Positions 1 through 10,254 of a DNA stretch of 64,000 bases are shown here, in pieces. Both the position numbers and the translations under genes were made by a program. Origin of the DNA: an uncultured Pelagibacteraceae bacterium (GTDB lineage: Bacteria; Pseudomonadota; Alphaproteobacteria; Pelagibacterales; Pelagibacteraceae); assembly GCA_902536925.1 (NCBI GenBank), contig CACAZL010000003.1, forward strand, positions 1-64,000. Reading direction: 5' to 3'. Numbering within the stretch: the stretch's first letter is position 1; every line of letters starts with the position of its first letter. The notes beneath the pieces are model-generated. The model ran no database searches. It saw only the letters and a program-made list of their open reading frames with translations, and was not told where the DNA came from.

Positions 1-109
1 TTATTTTAAACTGATGGAAAAAGATAAATCAAAATATAAAAATTTCTTTAAATTTTATGAAAAGCAAATTTACTCAAATAACCAAATAAGTTTTATAAAA
101 GCTTTGAAA

Positions 110-2758
110 TTAGTTTTTTAACAGAAGATTTCTTTCAGTCTTAAGTTTATTATTTTCTTTAATCAATTGAATAATCATTTCTTTCATTATTCTATTTTCT
201 TCAACTGCTCTACCGCTTATCTCAGCTAATCTCTCATTTTCTTTAGCTAGCTGTAATTGATCAAATAATTTTTCTAGCTCTGGATCAATAGGTAGACCCT
301 CTATTTTTTTGCTAATATTATTTTGAATTACTTTCGTTAATGAAATACTTACTTGGCTGTCTTTAAGTCCATTTTGTTCATTAAACTCAAGATTAAAGTT
401 TAAGCCAAAATTATCTTTATTTTTGCTGATATTTAAACCTGCTTTAACTGATAAATCATCATTCATATAATGGGCCATGTCTTTTCTTTCACCGTCTGCA
501 ACAATGTCAATTTTTTCACTCAAAGTTTGATTTAAAGATAGACCTGTATATGGCTTAAGAACGAAGCCATTTTCAAAAGATTTTGAATACTCAACATTAA
601 ATCCACCTGATAATACTTGATCTACCGCATCATCAACAGAAAGATCTCCATCTGTAAAAGATGTTAGGTAAGTTGGAAGTCTTCTTAGACCATATTTGCC
701 ATCCACTTCAATATTTAAACTTTGACTATCATCTATTTCTATATCCTTGGATGCTTTGTAATTTACACCAGCAAATTGACCTAGATTTTCTTTGGAAATT
801 GTTTGTTGTGTTTCAGTTTCAAGATCTAAGTATTTATTTTGAGTTAACCCAAAAATTGAAACTACAGAAAATTTAAATTTCTCGTAATCGATTTCTTTTT
901 TTAGACCAATAGCTAAATTTTCACTATCTAAAGCTTCTCCATTATTAAAATTTGCTTGTTGTCTTGAATAACTTAGGAAGGGTGTAAAGTTATCATTTTC
1001 AATTTTAAAGTCTCCCGTTACACCACTTGTTTCATTTTTATAAATATTATCTCTTTTTTTAACAGAATAATATCCACTAGATTTTTTTTCTTCCGAAACC
1101 GAACTGAAAATATCATTTAAATTTGATAAAAATATTTCAGATCTATATTTTTTATTATGGCTATCAATATCTAAATCTTCACCATAAACATATAAGAAAC
1201 CATTTGTTTCTGAATTATCAGCATCTGGATCACTGTTGCTATCTAATATTTCATAGGTATCATTTCCACAAAGATTATTTGTGATTACCATATTTGTCTT
1301 GTTATGAATTTCTATTTTTTGATCTTTTGAAATACTGCAATCTAATGTCATGGTAGTATTGGTACTATTTAATTCAATTTCACCATTATAAGTACCTTCA
1401 CCTTTTGTAACTATTTCTAATCCTGTGTTATTTGAATTTGCCATAACAATAGAATTGTCACCTCCTGAAATAGTTCCTGAATTATTAATTGTTAAGTCAT
1501 CAAAGTTTTTATTGGCGTGATAATCTCCAATTTTAATTCCGTCTGCATCACCATTAATTGCGCTAATTGTTCCAAAATTATTTAGAACTACATTTTCACC
1601 AGCTTCTACAGATGTTGAATCATTACCAAATCCAATTCCAAAGTGACCTGTATCATTCTCACCTGTTGATGTTATCGTTCCATGATTATTTATGGTAAGG
1701 TTCTTTGTTCTACCAGCTCCAATAGCAGCTGTTGTTGATTTTATTGTTCCAGTATTGTCGATAGTTGTTCCACCAGTGTTTCTAGCTATTTGTATTGCCG
1801 GTCCAAACACCGAATCTATAGTTCCACTATTTGTAATTGTATGAGCATCGTCACTATCTCCTTGTCTATCAATAAGAACTGTACCTGTATTAGTACCTGT
1901 ATTTGTTGAGCTGATTGTTCCTGAATTTATAAATGTAACTCCAGAGCACTCTCTACAATAAATAGTATTTCTATCTGAAGTTATTGTTCCACGATTATCT
2001 ATTGTAATATTTGATCCATTTTCAGCTAGTATACCATATCTACCTGCACTCTCGATTGTTCCTCCCTCATAATTTATAATTTCACTATCTGTAAGATATT
2101 TTGCGATAATTGGGTTATTACCTGATGTAGATTTAATTGTTCCTCCATCATAGTTATAAATTTTAACACCTCGACTTCGTGGGTTTCCTCCTCCTCCAGT
2201 GCCTAACAAAATTGTTCCTTGTGTTGCACTAATCATACCGTGATTATGCAATATTAGCCCAACTGCAGTAGAGCCCGAGGATGATAAACTAGATTGACAA
2301 TTATCGTTATTTCCAGCCTTATCACACCAACCAACATTTCGACCCTCAATCGCATTTCCTGCTTCAGCGCTAATTGTGGCACCCTCATTATTTGTGATTG
2401 TTATATTTTCTGCGTAATCTATATAAATTCCTTCATTATTGTCTGAGTTGATAGTTCCATTATTAGTTATTGTTGTATTTAAAGATGACTCAGCATGAAT
2501 TGCTTTTTGTTTATTAGTTCCATCTTCTGTTTGGATTGTTCCATCATTTGTAATCTGAACTCCAGTTTCATCCTCTAGATCAACAGCCTTATGGTCATTG
2601 TAGGTAATAGAACCAGCAGAAGTGACATTTAAAATATCATCATCTGCACAAGCTAGTTGGTTAGTTGATGCGCTAGCAATAGTTGTTAAACATGGACCAG
2701 CATAACTTATGGAACTAGGTAAAAAGAATAAGATTATACTAAGTAAAATCTTTTTCAT
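110..2758 (-). CDS. Autotransporter-like adhesin: signal peptide, NxGTI-type repeat passenger, beta-barrel-like region, C-terminal coiled coil
   Basis: N-terminal signal peptide (MKKILLSIILFFLPSSISYA); many TITNxGTI-like repeats; C-terminal alternating amphipathic beta strands; final ~69 aa heptad-like and charged. Confidence 0.7.
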   Translation of the reverse strand: MKKILLSIILFFLPSSISYAGPCLTTIASASTNQLACADDDILNVTSAGSITYNDHKAVDLEDETGVQITNDGTIQTEDGTNKQKAIHAESSLNTTITNNGTINSDNNEGIYIDYAENITITNNEGATISAEAGNAIEGRNVGWCDKAGNNDNCQSSLSSSGSTAVGLILHNHGMISATQGTILLGTGGGGNPRSRGVKIYNYDGGTIKSTSGNNPIIAKYLTDSEIINYEGGTIESAGRYGILAENGSNITIDNRGTITSDRNTIYCRECSGVTFINSGTISSTNTGTNTGTVLIDRQGDSDDAHTITNSGTIDSVFGPAIQIARNTGGTTIDNTGTIKSTTAAIGAGRTKNLTINNHGTITSTGENDTGHFGIGFGNDSTSVEAGENVVLNNFGTISAINGDADGIKIGDYHANKNFDDLTINNSGTISGGDNSIVMANSNNTGLEIVTKGEGTYNGEIELNSTNTTMTLDCSISKDQKIEIHNKTNMVITNNLCGNDTYEILDSNSDPDADNSETNGFLYVYGEDLDIDSHNKKYRSEIFLSNLNDIFSSVSEEKKSSGYYSVKKRDNIYKNETSGVTGDFKIENDNFTPFLSYSRQQANFNNGEALDSENLAIGLKKEIDYEKFKFSVVSIFGLTQNKYLDLETETQQTISKENLGQFAGVNYKASKDIEIDDSQSLNIEVDGKYGLRRLPTYLTSFTDGDLSVDDAVDQVLSGGFNVEYSKSFENGFVLKPYTGLSLNQTLSEKIDIVADGERKDMAHYMNDDLSVKAGLNISKNKDNFGLNFNLEFNEQNGLKDSQVSISLTKVIQNNISKKIEGLPIDPELEKLFDQLQLAKENERLAEISGRAVEENRIMKEMIIQLIKENNKLKTERNLLLKN

Positions 2759-2771
2759 AAATGTCTATTGA

Positions 2772-5700
2772 TTAATAGTTCTGTCTCCAAGAACTTCTGT
2801 AGGTAGTTGTTCCACCTGCTGCAGCTTCAATGCTAACTAAGTCTTTTATGTTTCCAGCAGATTGACCAGCAATGTTTGCAAACAGCTTACCAGCAAAAAC
2901 TACAATTTTGGATAAAACACCTTGTCCAACGTATTTACATGCATCTTTTTTTCTCAAATTTTTAAGTTTAGATGAGAAATTTGTTCCACATTCATCATCA
3001 ACTCCACAAATAAATGCATCACCTAAACTACATTTATTGACGGATGATGTTGGTTGATAAATTGGAAAATATACTAAGCCACTTGATACAGTTGGTTCAG
3101 CAGTAACTTTCTGAGATTTATCTAATTTTATATACCAACCGGTATCTGTTGAAGTTGGACATTTACTACCTGTTGTATCCTTTGTAGTATTTTTACATTT
3201 TGTTAAATCAGCAGCTTTTTTAGGAACCGCTACTTCTTTATATTCAGGATAGTCAGGGTCTCTAATACCTATCATTAAGTTATCAGTTCCATTACTTGTA
3301 TTTCCTATTCTCTCGTAATCTCCAGTTCCAGCATACAACCATAGTGAATTAGTAGTTTGTCCAATTGTTGCATCCATAGAATGATACATATACCTTCCAT
3401 TAGTTTGGTTTGAACCTGCTTTAAATAATGTTGTGCTATCATACATCTTAATAGCTTTACCTGTTCCATCGGTTTTTTTATTAGTTAAGTTAAACTTAGT
3501 AATTTTTCCTTCAAGATCACTGATATAGACAAGTGCACCTCTGTAATCAATTCCTCTAGCGGTATCTGCAGTTATTACAACAGGTGAACCTGGTGTTGAA
3601 TTAACAATATCATTAGTCAGCATATCCTCAATATCTATTCTTTTTTCAAGTTTGCCTGGAAATGTTGTATCCTCAAGATTAACAATTGTTAAATTAGAAC
3701 CAACACCTGAGTTTTGAACACCGTATCCTCCACCCATAATTGCAACATAAATATCATCTTCTAGGTTATTATCTCCAGAACCTTTATTTGGCATTCTTAT
3801 AATTCTAGGAGATGACCAGGTTCCACCTAATTCACTATAATCGTATTCAGGTTGGCTTAATACTCCAGTTTGTGCTGAGCCAGGCTTAATATGTAAAGCC
3901 ATACTCGAACTACTTAAGTTACAAGCTGAATTTGGATTACTTGCACATGGATCCGATCCATAAAATTTTAATGTTTTACCACTTAAATAAATCTCAGTCG
4001 CTGCCTTTGTTTGAGCTTGCCCACCACTACCAGGCGGCGCAGGAATTGAGATTGTAGAGGCCTTCACTGTAAAGTTAGTAAACGGTTTATCATCAATTAA
4101 TATTGAAATATCAGCTTTACTTAAATTTGGAACATCAATTGTCCAAACACTGCTCTCCTGACATGCAGTTGATTGATCACTTTTACATGTAAAATCAGTA
4201 GAATTATTCGTTCTTACAGCATTAGACTCAAAGAAGCTTGCTAAGTCATAAATTTTTTTGATGTAATCATAACTTGAGATAGTCCCGTTATGATCCATTA
4301 CATGGACTTGAGTTTGAATACCATCATTAAGCACTGAATATAAATGCATTGGTGCATCTCGATCTGTGATATCTAATACAGAAAATCCTGCACCACCTCT
4401 ACCATATGGAACCATTAGTATTGTATGCCATTCTTTTTTAATATCATAAGGACCTTTATAAAACATATCATGAGCAGTAACAGATCCATCAACACCATAA
4501 ATAGCATTTGATCCACCAACCCCACTTCTATTTAAATTTACGTTAACCATATTTGGCATTGATGATGCAATAAATGGTGGAACAAATGCCCAAATTTCTT
4601 TACCAGTTTTTCCATCAAATGCATGAAGCATACCGTCATTTGCACCAACATAAACTGTTTCTTTTCTTGAAGAATGTTTTTGTGCAAACGAAGAATAGTT
4701 TTTCAAAGATCTCCAATAAGACTCTTGATTTCTTCCAGCAAAAGCCGTTTCAGCTGATGGTTTTGAAACCACCACTAATTCTGAATGATAAATATCTCCA
4801 AGAGGGTTAGGTCTTGTTTCAGTTAAATTACAATCACCATCATAATCAAAATAATCTTGCCCTCTAACAAACTGAATCAGCCCTTTAATGTCATCTTCGT
4901 TATCATTTTGGACTGAAGCAACATTTTTACATCTTTGTGTATTAGTAGGGTTATCACTTTTACTATGATAATTTGGCACTTCATTATTTGTATGAGTAAA
5001 CAATTTATCAATATCTTGGTAATTTGATGTTACCCAATTATTTAAACTACTATATCCAGAATTTGCAGATGTATTTGGAAGGTGGGTCCAAATTTTTCTG
5101 TCATCTGGACTTCTTTTTTCTAGCAATTCGGCTGCATCCCAATTCTTATTACCAACAACTCCATTAGAGTCTATGGCAGTACTTTTTAGTGTTCCTTTCC
5201 ACTCTTTATTTTGTTCATAATCAAATTGTGCTTGATATAAAGATCCACCCTGTTCAATCGTTGCTGTAATTGCAGGTGCAGAGAAAGATAACTTCTGAGC
5301 AATAATTTGTGATATGGCAGCTTTTAATTGTGTCTTTAGAGATTGAGTGGTTCTTGCTACGATAACGCTATTAGTTCCACCCGATTGTGCCATCCTATTA
5401 AAGTTTCTTACACCACTATTTGATAGTCCCGTTCCATAAGCTACAGTAAAAGTCTTTATCTTATGTGAATTTAATAATTTTGAAACTCTTCTAGCGGCAC
5501 CGTTGTGATTATACCAATCTCCATCACCTATAACTAAAACATAACTATTCTGACAAGTTAAGTTTTTATCTATCGGAGACAAAGTACTGTGCAAATAATA
5601 TTCTTCAGCTTGTTTTGCCCAGTTATCAGCATTAGTTCCACCACCAGGCTGAACTGATTTTATGATCGAATTGATTTTTGCCGCCCCTTGTTTATGAGCT

Positions 5701-6920
5701 CTTACCTTTATACAGGCTCTACTAGTACAAGGAGTGGCTCTTCCATTAGTTATATCGCCAGTCCATGATCTAAAACCAGAACCATAATTATCCCACGACC
5801 AGTAACCAAATCCAAAATTTACTCCTGCTGTTAAGGAACTGTCCGTAACGATTGCTTGAATGGCTTCATGGGCACCCGTCATTCTTGTTCCAGCAGAGCC
5901 TCCAAATTCTTTATCAAAATTTAAATCCAGGTCAAATGCTTGAACACTTTGTTTATGATAATTGGCACTTAGCACTCTGTTGTTAACTTTATCTACGGTT
6001 ATACCCCATGCATAATACATTCTAACATTTCCAGTCTTTGATGCACCTCTTCCATACCTACCAACGTTTTTAATTGAGCTATAACCATTTCTTGATGAGT
6101 TTAATGTAACTTTAGCAACTCTATGATTTGTCCAATCATTACCATATAATATAAATTCATTTGATGGATGATGATCCATTCCATATGAGTAGTACCAATT
6201 GGATACAAAAATTCTGCTAGACCAATTTGTATTTATGCACCCGTTACTTCCAATGGTGTATCTGTAAAGGTAACGATAATATTGCGCATAAAAATGTTCT
6301 CTTTTATAATCTGGGGTCTGTCCATAATAACGACCGAAACGGTATAAATGACCAGAATAAGAGCAGTTTACTTTTGAAGGAGTTGCTCCAGATATATTGT
6401 ACGTCAACATACCCCCATTTCCGGCAAGATACAAAAAATTTTGAGCAATCGAAATTTGTCTTGGATTTCGTAAACTTACGTTCCAATCACAGTTGCCGTT
6501 TGAAAGATCAATCCTAAAAAATCTATGTTGATAATAAGAGGCAACATATAATTTATTATTATGCACTTTCATATTCATAGGATAATAAGATCTGCAATTA
6601 CCTGATCCTTTATAAATTCCATTACTTGCAAAGCTGGTATCACTTTTCGTTGTTGAATAAGTAAATTTTTTTATTCCACGTGTCCAATATTGACCGACAT
6701 AAACATCCCCACTACTATCTGTTGCAACACTGTAAGGATAAGAAAACCCATCTCCACTGATCGTTCTAACACTCATACTTCCAGACTTATCTAAAAGGAT
6801 TAATACATTAGCTGGAACATCCGATATTCCAGAACCAGGCGGTAAATTTTTTGCAAAACCATTATTTGAAAAAAAAGATAAAATTAAAATGATTTTTAAA
6901 ATTAAAAGTTTTAATTTCAT
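2772..6920 (-). CDS. pilY1: PilY1-like type IV pilus tip/adhesin protein with VWA domain
   Basis: VWA MIDAS DKSGS; PilY1 core motifs (VYVGANDGMLHAFDGKTGKEIWAFVPP, GGGYGVQNSG, DYRGALVYISDLEGKITKFNL); downstream of minor pilins. Confidence 0.9.
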   Translation of the reverse strand: MKLKLLILKIILILSFFSNNGFAKNLPPGSGISDVPANVLILLDKSGSMSVRTISGDGFSYPYSVATDSSGDVYVGQYWTRGIKKFTYSTTKSDTSFASNGIYKGSGNCRSYYPMNMKVHNNKLYVASYYQHRFFRIDLSNGNCDWNVSLRNPRQISIAQNFLYLAGNGGMLTYNISGATPSKVNCSYSGHLYRFGRYYGQTPDYKREHFYAQYYRYLYRYTIGSNGCINTNWSSRIFVSNWYYSYGMDHHPSNEFILYGNDWTNHRVAKVTLNSSRNGYSSIKNVGRYGRGASKTGNVRMYYAWGITVDKVNNRVLSANYHKQSVQAFDLDLNFDKEFGGSAGTRMTGAHEAIQAIVTDSSLTAGVNFGFGYWSWDNYGSGFRSWTGDITNGRATPCTSRACIKVRAHKQGAAKINSIIKSVQPGGGTNADNWAKQAEEYYLHSTLSPIDKNLTCQNSYVLVIGDGDWYNHNGAARRVSKLLNSHKIKTFTVAYGTGLSNSGVRNFNRMAQSGGTNSVIVARTTQSLKTQLKAAISQIIAQKLSFSAPAITATIEQGGSLYQAQFDYEQNKEWKGTLKSTAIDSNGVVGNKNWDAAELLEKRSPDDRKIWTHLPNTSANSGYSSLNNWVTSNYQDIDKLFTHTNNEVPNYHSKSDNPTNTQRCKNVASVQNDNEDDIKGLIQFVRGQDYFDYDGDCNLTETRPNPLGDIYHSELVVVSKPSAETAFAGRNQESYWRSLKNYSSFAQKHSSRKETVYVGANDGMLHAFDGKTGKEIWAFVPPFIASSMPNMVNVNLNRSGVGGSNAIYGVDGSVTAHDMFYKGPYDIKKEWHTILMVPYGRGGAGFSVLDITDRDAPMHLYSVLNDGIQTQVHVMDHNGTISSYDYIKKIYDLASFFESNAVRTNNSTDFTCKSDQSTACQESSVWTIDVPNLSKADISILIDDKPFTNFTVKASTISIPAPPGSGGQAQTKAATEIYLSGKTLKFYGSDPCASNPNSACNLSSSSMALHIKPGSAQTGVLSQPEYDYSELGGTWSSPRIIRMPNKGSGDNNLEDDIYVAIMGGGYGVQNSGVGSNLTIVNLEDTTFPGKLEKRIDIEDMLTNDIVNSTPGSPVVITADTARGIDYRGALVYISDLEGKITKFNLTNKKTDGTGKAIKMYDSTTLFKAGSNQTNGRYMYHSMDATIGQTTNSLWLYAGTGDYERIGNTSNGTDNLMIGIRDPDYPEYKEVAVPKKAADLTKCKNTTKDTTGSKCPTSTDTGWYIKLDKSQKVTAEPTVSSGLVYFPIYQPTSSVNKCSLGDAFICGVDDECGTNFSSKLKNLRKKDACKYVGQGVLSKIVVFAGKLFANIAGQSAGNIKDLVSIEAAAGGTTTYRSSWRQNY

Positions 6921-6922
6921 AA

Positions 6923-7480
6923 TTATTGTTGTTGTTCCATTTTCTCTAACTCAACTTCAAGATCATAGTAAAATTTACCTAATTTTTCATCATACTCTAC
7001 AGTTGTTATCATTAACTCTTCTTCAAAAAGTTCTTCTTCACCAAGCATTCTTTTATATACAATGACATCATTATTACTTTTCTCCCAAATTTTGAAACTA
7101 TCAAAAATTTGTGGATTTTGTCCTGTATCGAAATCACCATAAACTTTTTTAACATATCTCATTAATGTTAATTTATTATTCTCAGTGTTTTTACCATCAT
7201 TCATAACAATCATTCTAATAGCTGCTAATTTTGCAGCATCTTCTGTTTCGCCTAGAAATACATATTCTACTGCAATATCATCATTTAAATTATCATTTGG
7301 ACATAACTCTGGTGACTGAACTGGCATATAAAATTGACCTTTAAAACCTGGTAACGGTGGACCAAATTTATCAAAAATTTTTTTACCACTATCTCCAATA
7401 TCAATTAAAAAATCACAAGCAGCTTGGACAGGTGAACTAAAAGTTAAAAAAACTATAATAAATTTGATTAAATTTTTCAT
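6923..7480 (-). CDS. Secreted hypothetical protein in the T4P operon
   Basis: Signal peptide (FIIVFLTFSSPVQA); tightly packed between pilX-like and pilY1. Confidence 0.6.
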   Translation of the reverse strand: MKNLIKFIIVFLTFSSPVQAACDFLIDIGDSGKKIFDKFGPPLPGFKGQFYMPVQSPELCPNDNLNDDIAVEYVFLGETEDAAKLAAIRMIVMNDGKNTENNKLTLMRYVKKVYGDFDTGQNPQIFDSFKIWEKSNNDVIVYKRMLGEEELFEEELMITTVEYDEKLGKFYYDLEVELEKMEQQQ

Positions 7481-7525
7481 AAAGATTTAGAAATATTATT
7501 ATAACTCTTTATATTTGTCCTCATT

Positions 7526-8218
7526 TTATTTAGGTAATACAATCACACTTTCTAATGCAACTACCATTCTTTCATTGCCTTTCTTCAAACCACAGCCATA
7601 AATTCGATAAGCCATTCCATCATTTCCTTTATCAGTTGAGCCTTTTTTGACACTAGAGCCAGTACCTCTAAAAGGTGCGGCACCAATTCTTATGACAAAA
7701 AATTCATAAAAGTAATTGTAAAGTTTTTCCGCTTCTTTTTTTTCTTCATTAGTTGCTGTTCTAAAACTATCACGGACCAATTTTCCAAAATTCCAACTTT
7801 GTGCGGCTACAACATCATAGAAATTTCCACTTAATCTAACTTTATCTAAGTCTCTAAAGCTATTAGCGCAGAAATTTTCTGTGTTATAGTAAAGAGAACT
7901 ATTACTTGAATTATAATTAATCCTGTAATTAGCCATATTACCATTCCATTGAGTGTTATTGGCTGGTAAATTTCTCTTTGTTGTATCTCTAGTATGACTT
8001 TGAGTACTCCAAGGTCCTAAAAATTGATTGAGCACATATTTTTCACCTTCGATTAAAGCTGTTTCAGCAATATAGAAAGTTTGCTGATACTCATCACTCT
8101 TATTATTACTTTGATGGTCACCTGCTGATATTACAATTAATGCACCTCCCATTAATGACATTGCAAGCATTAAGACTAACGATAATACTAGTGCAAAACC
8201 TTGTTCATTTTTTCTCAT
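7526..8218 (-). CDS. pilX: PilX-like minor pilin assembly protein
   Basis: N-terminal EQGFALVLSLVLMLAMSLMGGALI followed by YIAETAL, as in PilX; operon context. Confidence 0.75.
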   Translation of the reverse strand: MRKNEQGFALVLSLVLMLAMSLMGGALIVISAGDHQSNNKSDEYQQTFYIAETALIEGEKYVLNQFLGPWSTQSHTRDTTKRNLPANNTQWNGNMANYRINYNSSNSSLYYNTENFCANSFRDLDKVRLSGNFYDVVAAQSWNFGKLVRDSFRTATNEEKKEAEKLYNYFYEFFVIRIGAAPFRGTGSSVKKGSTDKGNDGMAYRIYGCGLKKGNERMVVALESVIVLPK

Positions 8219-9054
8219 TATTCCATTCCTAAATTTCTTGCATGAGCAGTTACAATAATTGTATCTCTCAAATACTTGTCAGTTTTCTTTTTATTTCTAG
8301 TTGAGTCTTTTAATGCAAATACATCTCTAATTTTAGAATTTCTAAAAAAATTTTTTGTTGACCTAACAGTTAATGCGATATCAACAGTTTTAATTTTATA
8401 GATTAAATCTTTGTTTACATTTGTTGCAGAAGGTGGAGGATTGATTAACATTCCTTTTTCATCTACAGGATTAAAAATCATATCATCAACGTAGTCTACA
8501 ACCAGTTGATCATCGTATGTTTTATCATCGTTATCTGTTGTGGGGTCATCCCATCTACCCGATGTATTATTCCATTTAACTTTTTTTTTATAAACAGCAA
8601 AAGCATCAATTGGAGGGTATCCACCACCACCTAATTGAGGCAAAGTTTTATCAGGTATAGTAGATTTTTTGCATTTATACGTTATTTTATATCTCTCATA
8701 TATATATTCAGGTGTTCTACCTTGTTTATAATTCACATCTCCATAAACAATATCGATTTTATCACACTCTGAAAAATTTACATATTTAGTGATAAGTATT
8801 GGAATATGCTCATTTGATGTTTTGATATTATCATTGAAATAGATAAATCCAGCATTTCTAATATCTCTCATAATCATTCCAACAACATCTCTTCCAGCTG
8901 TTGAAATTTTTGCTCGATCGGTAACTTGAGAGTAAGTATTATTAACAACTGTGTAAGAGGTGAACATAGCTCCCATCATCACAACAGAAATTAAAATTCC
9001 AATTAGAATTTCTATTAAAGTTACACCAGCGATATTGCTTAATTTTTTTCTCAT
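8218..9054 (-). CDS. pilW: PilW-like minor pilin
   Basis: GVTLIEILIGILIS prepilin N-terminus; stop/start overlap with neighbours. Confidence 0.75.
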   Translation of the reverse strand: MRKKLSNIAGVTLIEILIGILISVVMMGAMFTSYTVVNNTYSQVTDRAKISTAGRDVVGMIMRDIRNAGFIYFNDNIKTSNEHIPILITKYVNFSECDKIDIVYGDVNYKQGRTPEYIYERYKITYKCKKSTIPDKTLPQLGGGGYPPIDAFAVYKKKVKWNNTSGRWDDPTTDNDDKTYDDQLVVDYVDDMIFNPVDEKGMLINPPPSATNVNKDLIYKIKTVDIALTVRSTKNFFRNSKIRDVFALKDSTRNKKKTDKYLRDTIIVTAHARNLGME

Positions 9055-9623
9055 TAATTAAATTGAAAATATAAATATTTTTTCTTTTTGCCGTCGTTTA
9101 GATTGACTTCCATTTTTCCTAGATACCATTTTTCATAAACACCATTACCTTTGTAATTTGTAGTATTGTTATATTTGCAGTTATTTGCTGCAGCATTGTT
9201 ATTACAGATTTCGTAAATTTTGAGAATTTTATTATCCTTATTTCCCTTACATTTTAGTCTTTCTTTGGAAAATCTTTTATCCCATTTTTGAAACTTGTTT
9301 TGGACTGCATTATTAAAATTAGATGAAGATGAGCCTCTATTAGAACAGTTTGCCATACTCCATGAATTATTAACTAAATAATCTTTAAATTTAACGTCTG
9401 TGGTGGGGGAGTTAGAGTCTCTCTCAGATATTAAGTCTTCCGCCACCATTGATACTAAATAGTTTGCCTTTGTTCTTTCCCCAGAAACATCAATTGATTG
9501 AACTGAATAATTAACCATCTGAAAAACCGCAACAAATCCAATACCTATAATTGCCGTTGAAACCAAAGCTTCAAGCAAGGTCATTCCTTTTTCCGAGAGT
9601 TTAGTTTTGCCTAGTCCAATCAC
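9054..9623 (-). CDS. pilV: PilV-like minor pilin
   Basis: GMTLLEALVSTAIIGIGFVAVFQM prepilin N-terminus. Confidence 0.75.
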   Translation of the reverse strand: MIGLGKTKLSEKGMTLLEALVSTAIIGIGFVAVFQMVNYSVQSIDVSGERTKANYLVSMVAEDLISERDSNSPTTDVKFKDYLVNNSWSMANCSNRGSSSSNFNNAVQNKFQKWDKRFSKERLKCKGNKDNKILKIYEICNNNAAANNCKYNNTTNYKGNGVYEKWYLGKMEVNLNDGKKKKYLYFQFN

Positions 9624-10254
9624 TTCCGCTCCATTTAAATTTACTTATATTACCAAATCTAGTCCATTCAACCAAGTAAGCAGGTTTTTCCAACCCACCT
9701 CCTTGATCTAAAGGACATTTACCACCATTACTTGCGTTTGATGTTGTACAAAGTATCAAATATTGATTTGTAGATCTATTTTCGACTGTAACATTTAGAT
9801 TATTTTTTAAAGTCCCATGTGCTTTAAAATAACTTCCATCTTTAGAAAAACAAACAGCACCATCCTTACTAATATGTGTTGATATGTTTTTTGTAGTTTC
9901 GTCAACTTTGTTATTATCCCAGTAACTGCCACTAGAAGTATTACATTCAATGGTTTGTGCATTATTAAGTTTTATAGATAATGATGTTGCATCCATTCCT
10001 TTTGCAATAAATTTTGTTGATATAGTTCCGTTGGGTGTTACTCTAAATTGCACGAAGGGATAATTTCCTCTTTGAGATAATGTATTTACTGATGAAAGCA
10101 TAGTTGCCGCTTTTTCCATTGCAGCTCTTAATTCCCTATCTTGTCGCCAATTTGAAAAATTTGGATAAGCAACAGCAGAAATAATTGCTACTATTGTAAT
10201 AACAACTAGTAACTCTAAAATTGTAAATCCTTTAATGTTCTGATCTTGCTGCAC
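9601..10254 (-). CDS. fimT: FimT/GspH-like minor pilin
   Basis: GFTILELLVVITIVAIISAVAYPNFSNWRQDRELRAAMEKA, FimT/GspH-like. Confidence 0.75.
   Translation of the reverse strand: MQQDQNIKGFTILELLVVITIVAIISAVAYPNFSNWRQDRELRAAMEKAATMLSSVNTLSQRGNYPFVQFRVTPNGTISTKFIAKGMDATSLSIKLNNAQTIECNTSSGSYWDNNKVDETTKNISTHISKDGAVCFSKDGSYFKAHGTLKNNLNVTVENRSTNQYLILCTTSNASNGGKCPLDQGGGLEKPAYLVEWTRFGNISKFKWSGSDWTRQN

Noticed and set aside
661-876. Plus-strand 71-aa ORF inside the adhesin gene, and similar short ORFs elsewhere (e.g. 2872-3057, 4574-4810, 6227-6517, 10543-10761, 11354-11596, 58365-58547, 58605-58811, 59571-59861, 60584-60838)
   Set aside because: Mostly antisense to well-supported genes, with low-complexity shadow-ORF composition and no recognisable domain.
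1400-2600. Regularly recurring attgttcc/attatt units resembling a DNA repeat array or CRISPR
   Set aside because: They are degenerate codons for NxGTI protein repeats in one continuous ORF; no identical repeats with spacers.
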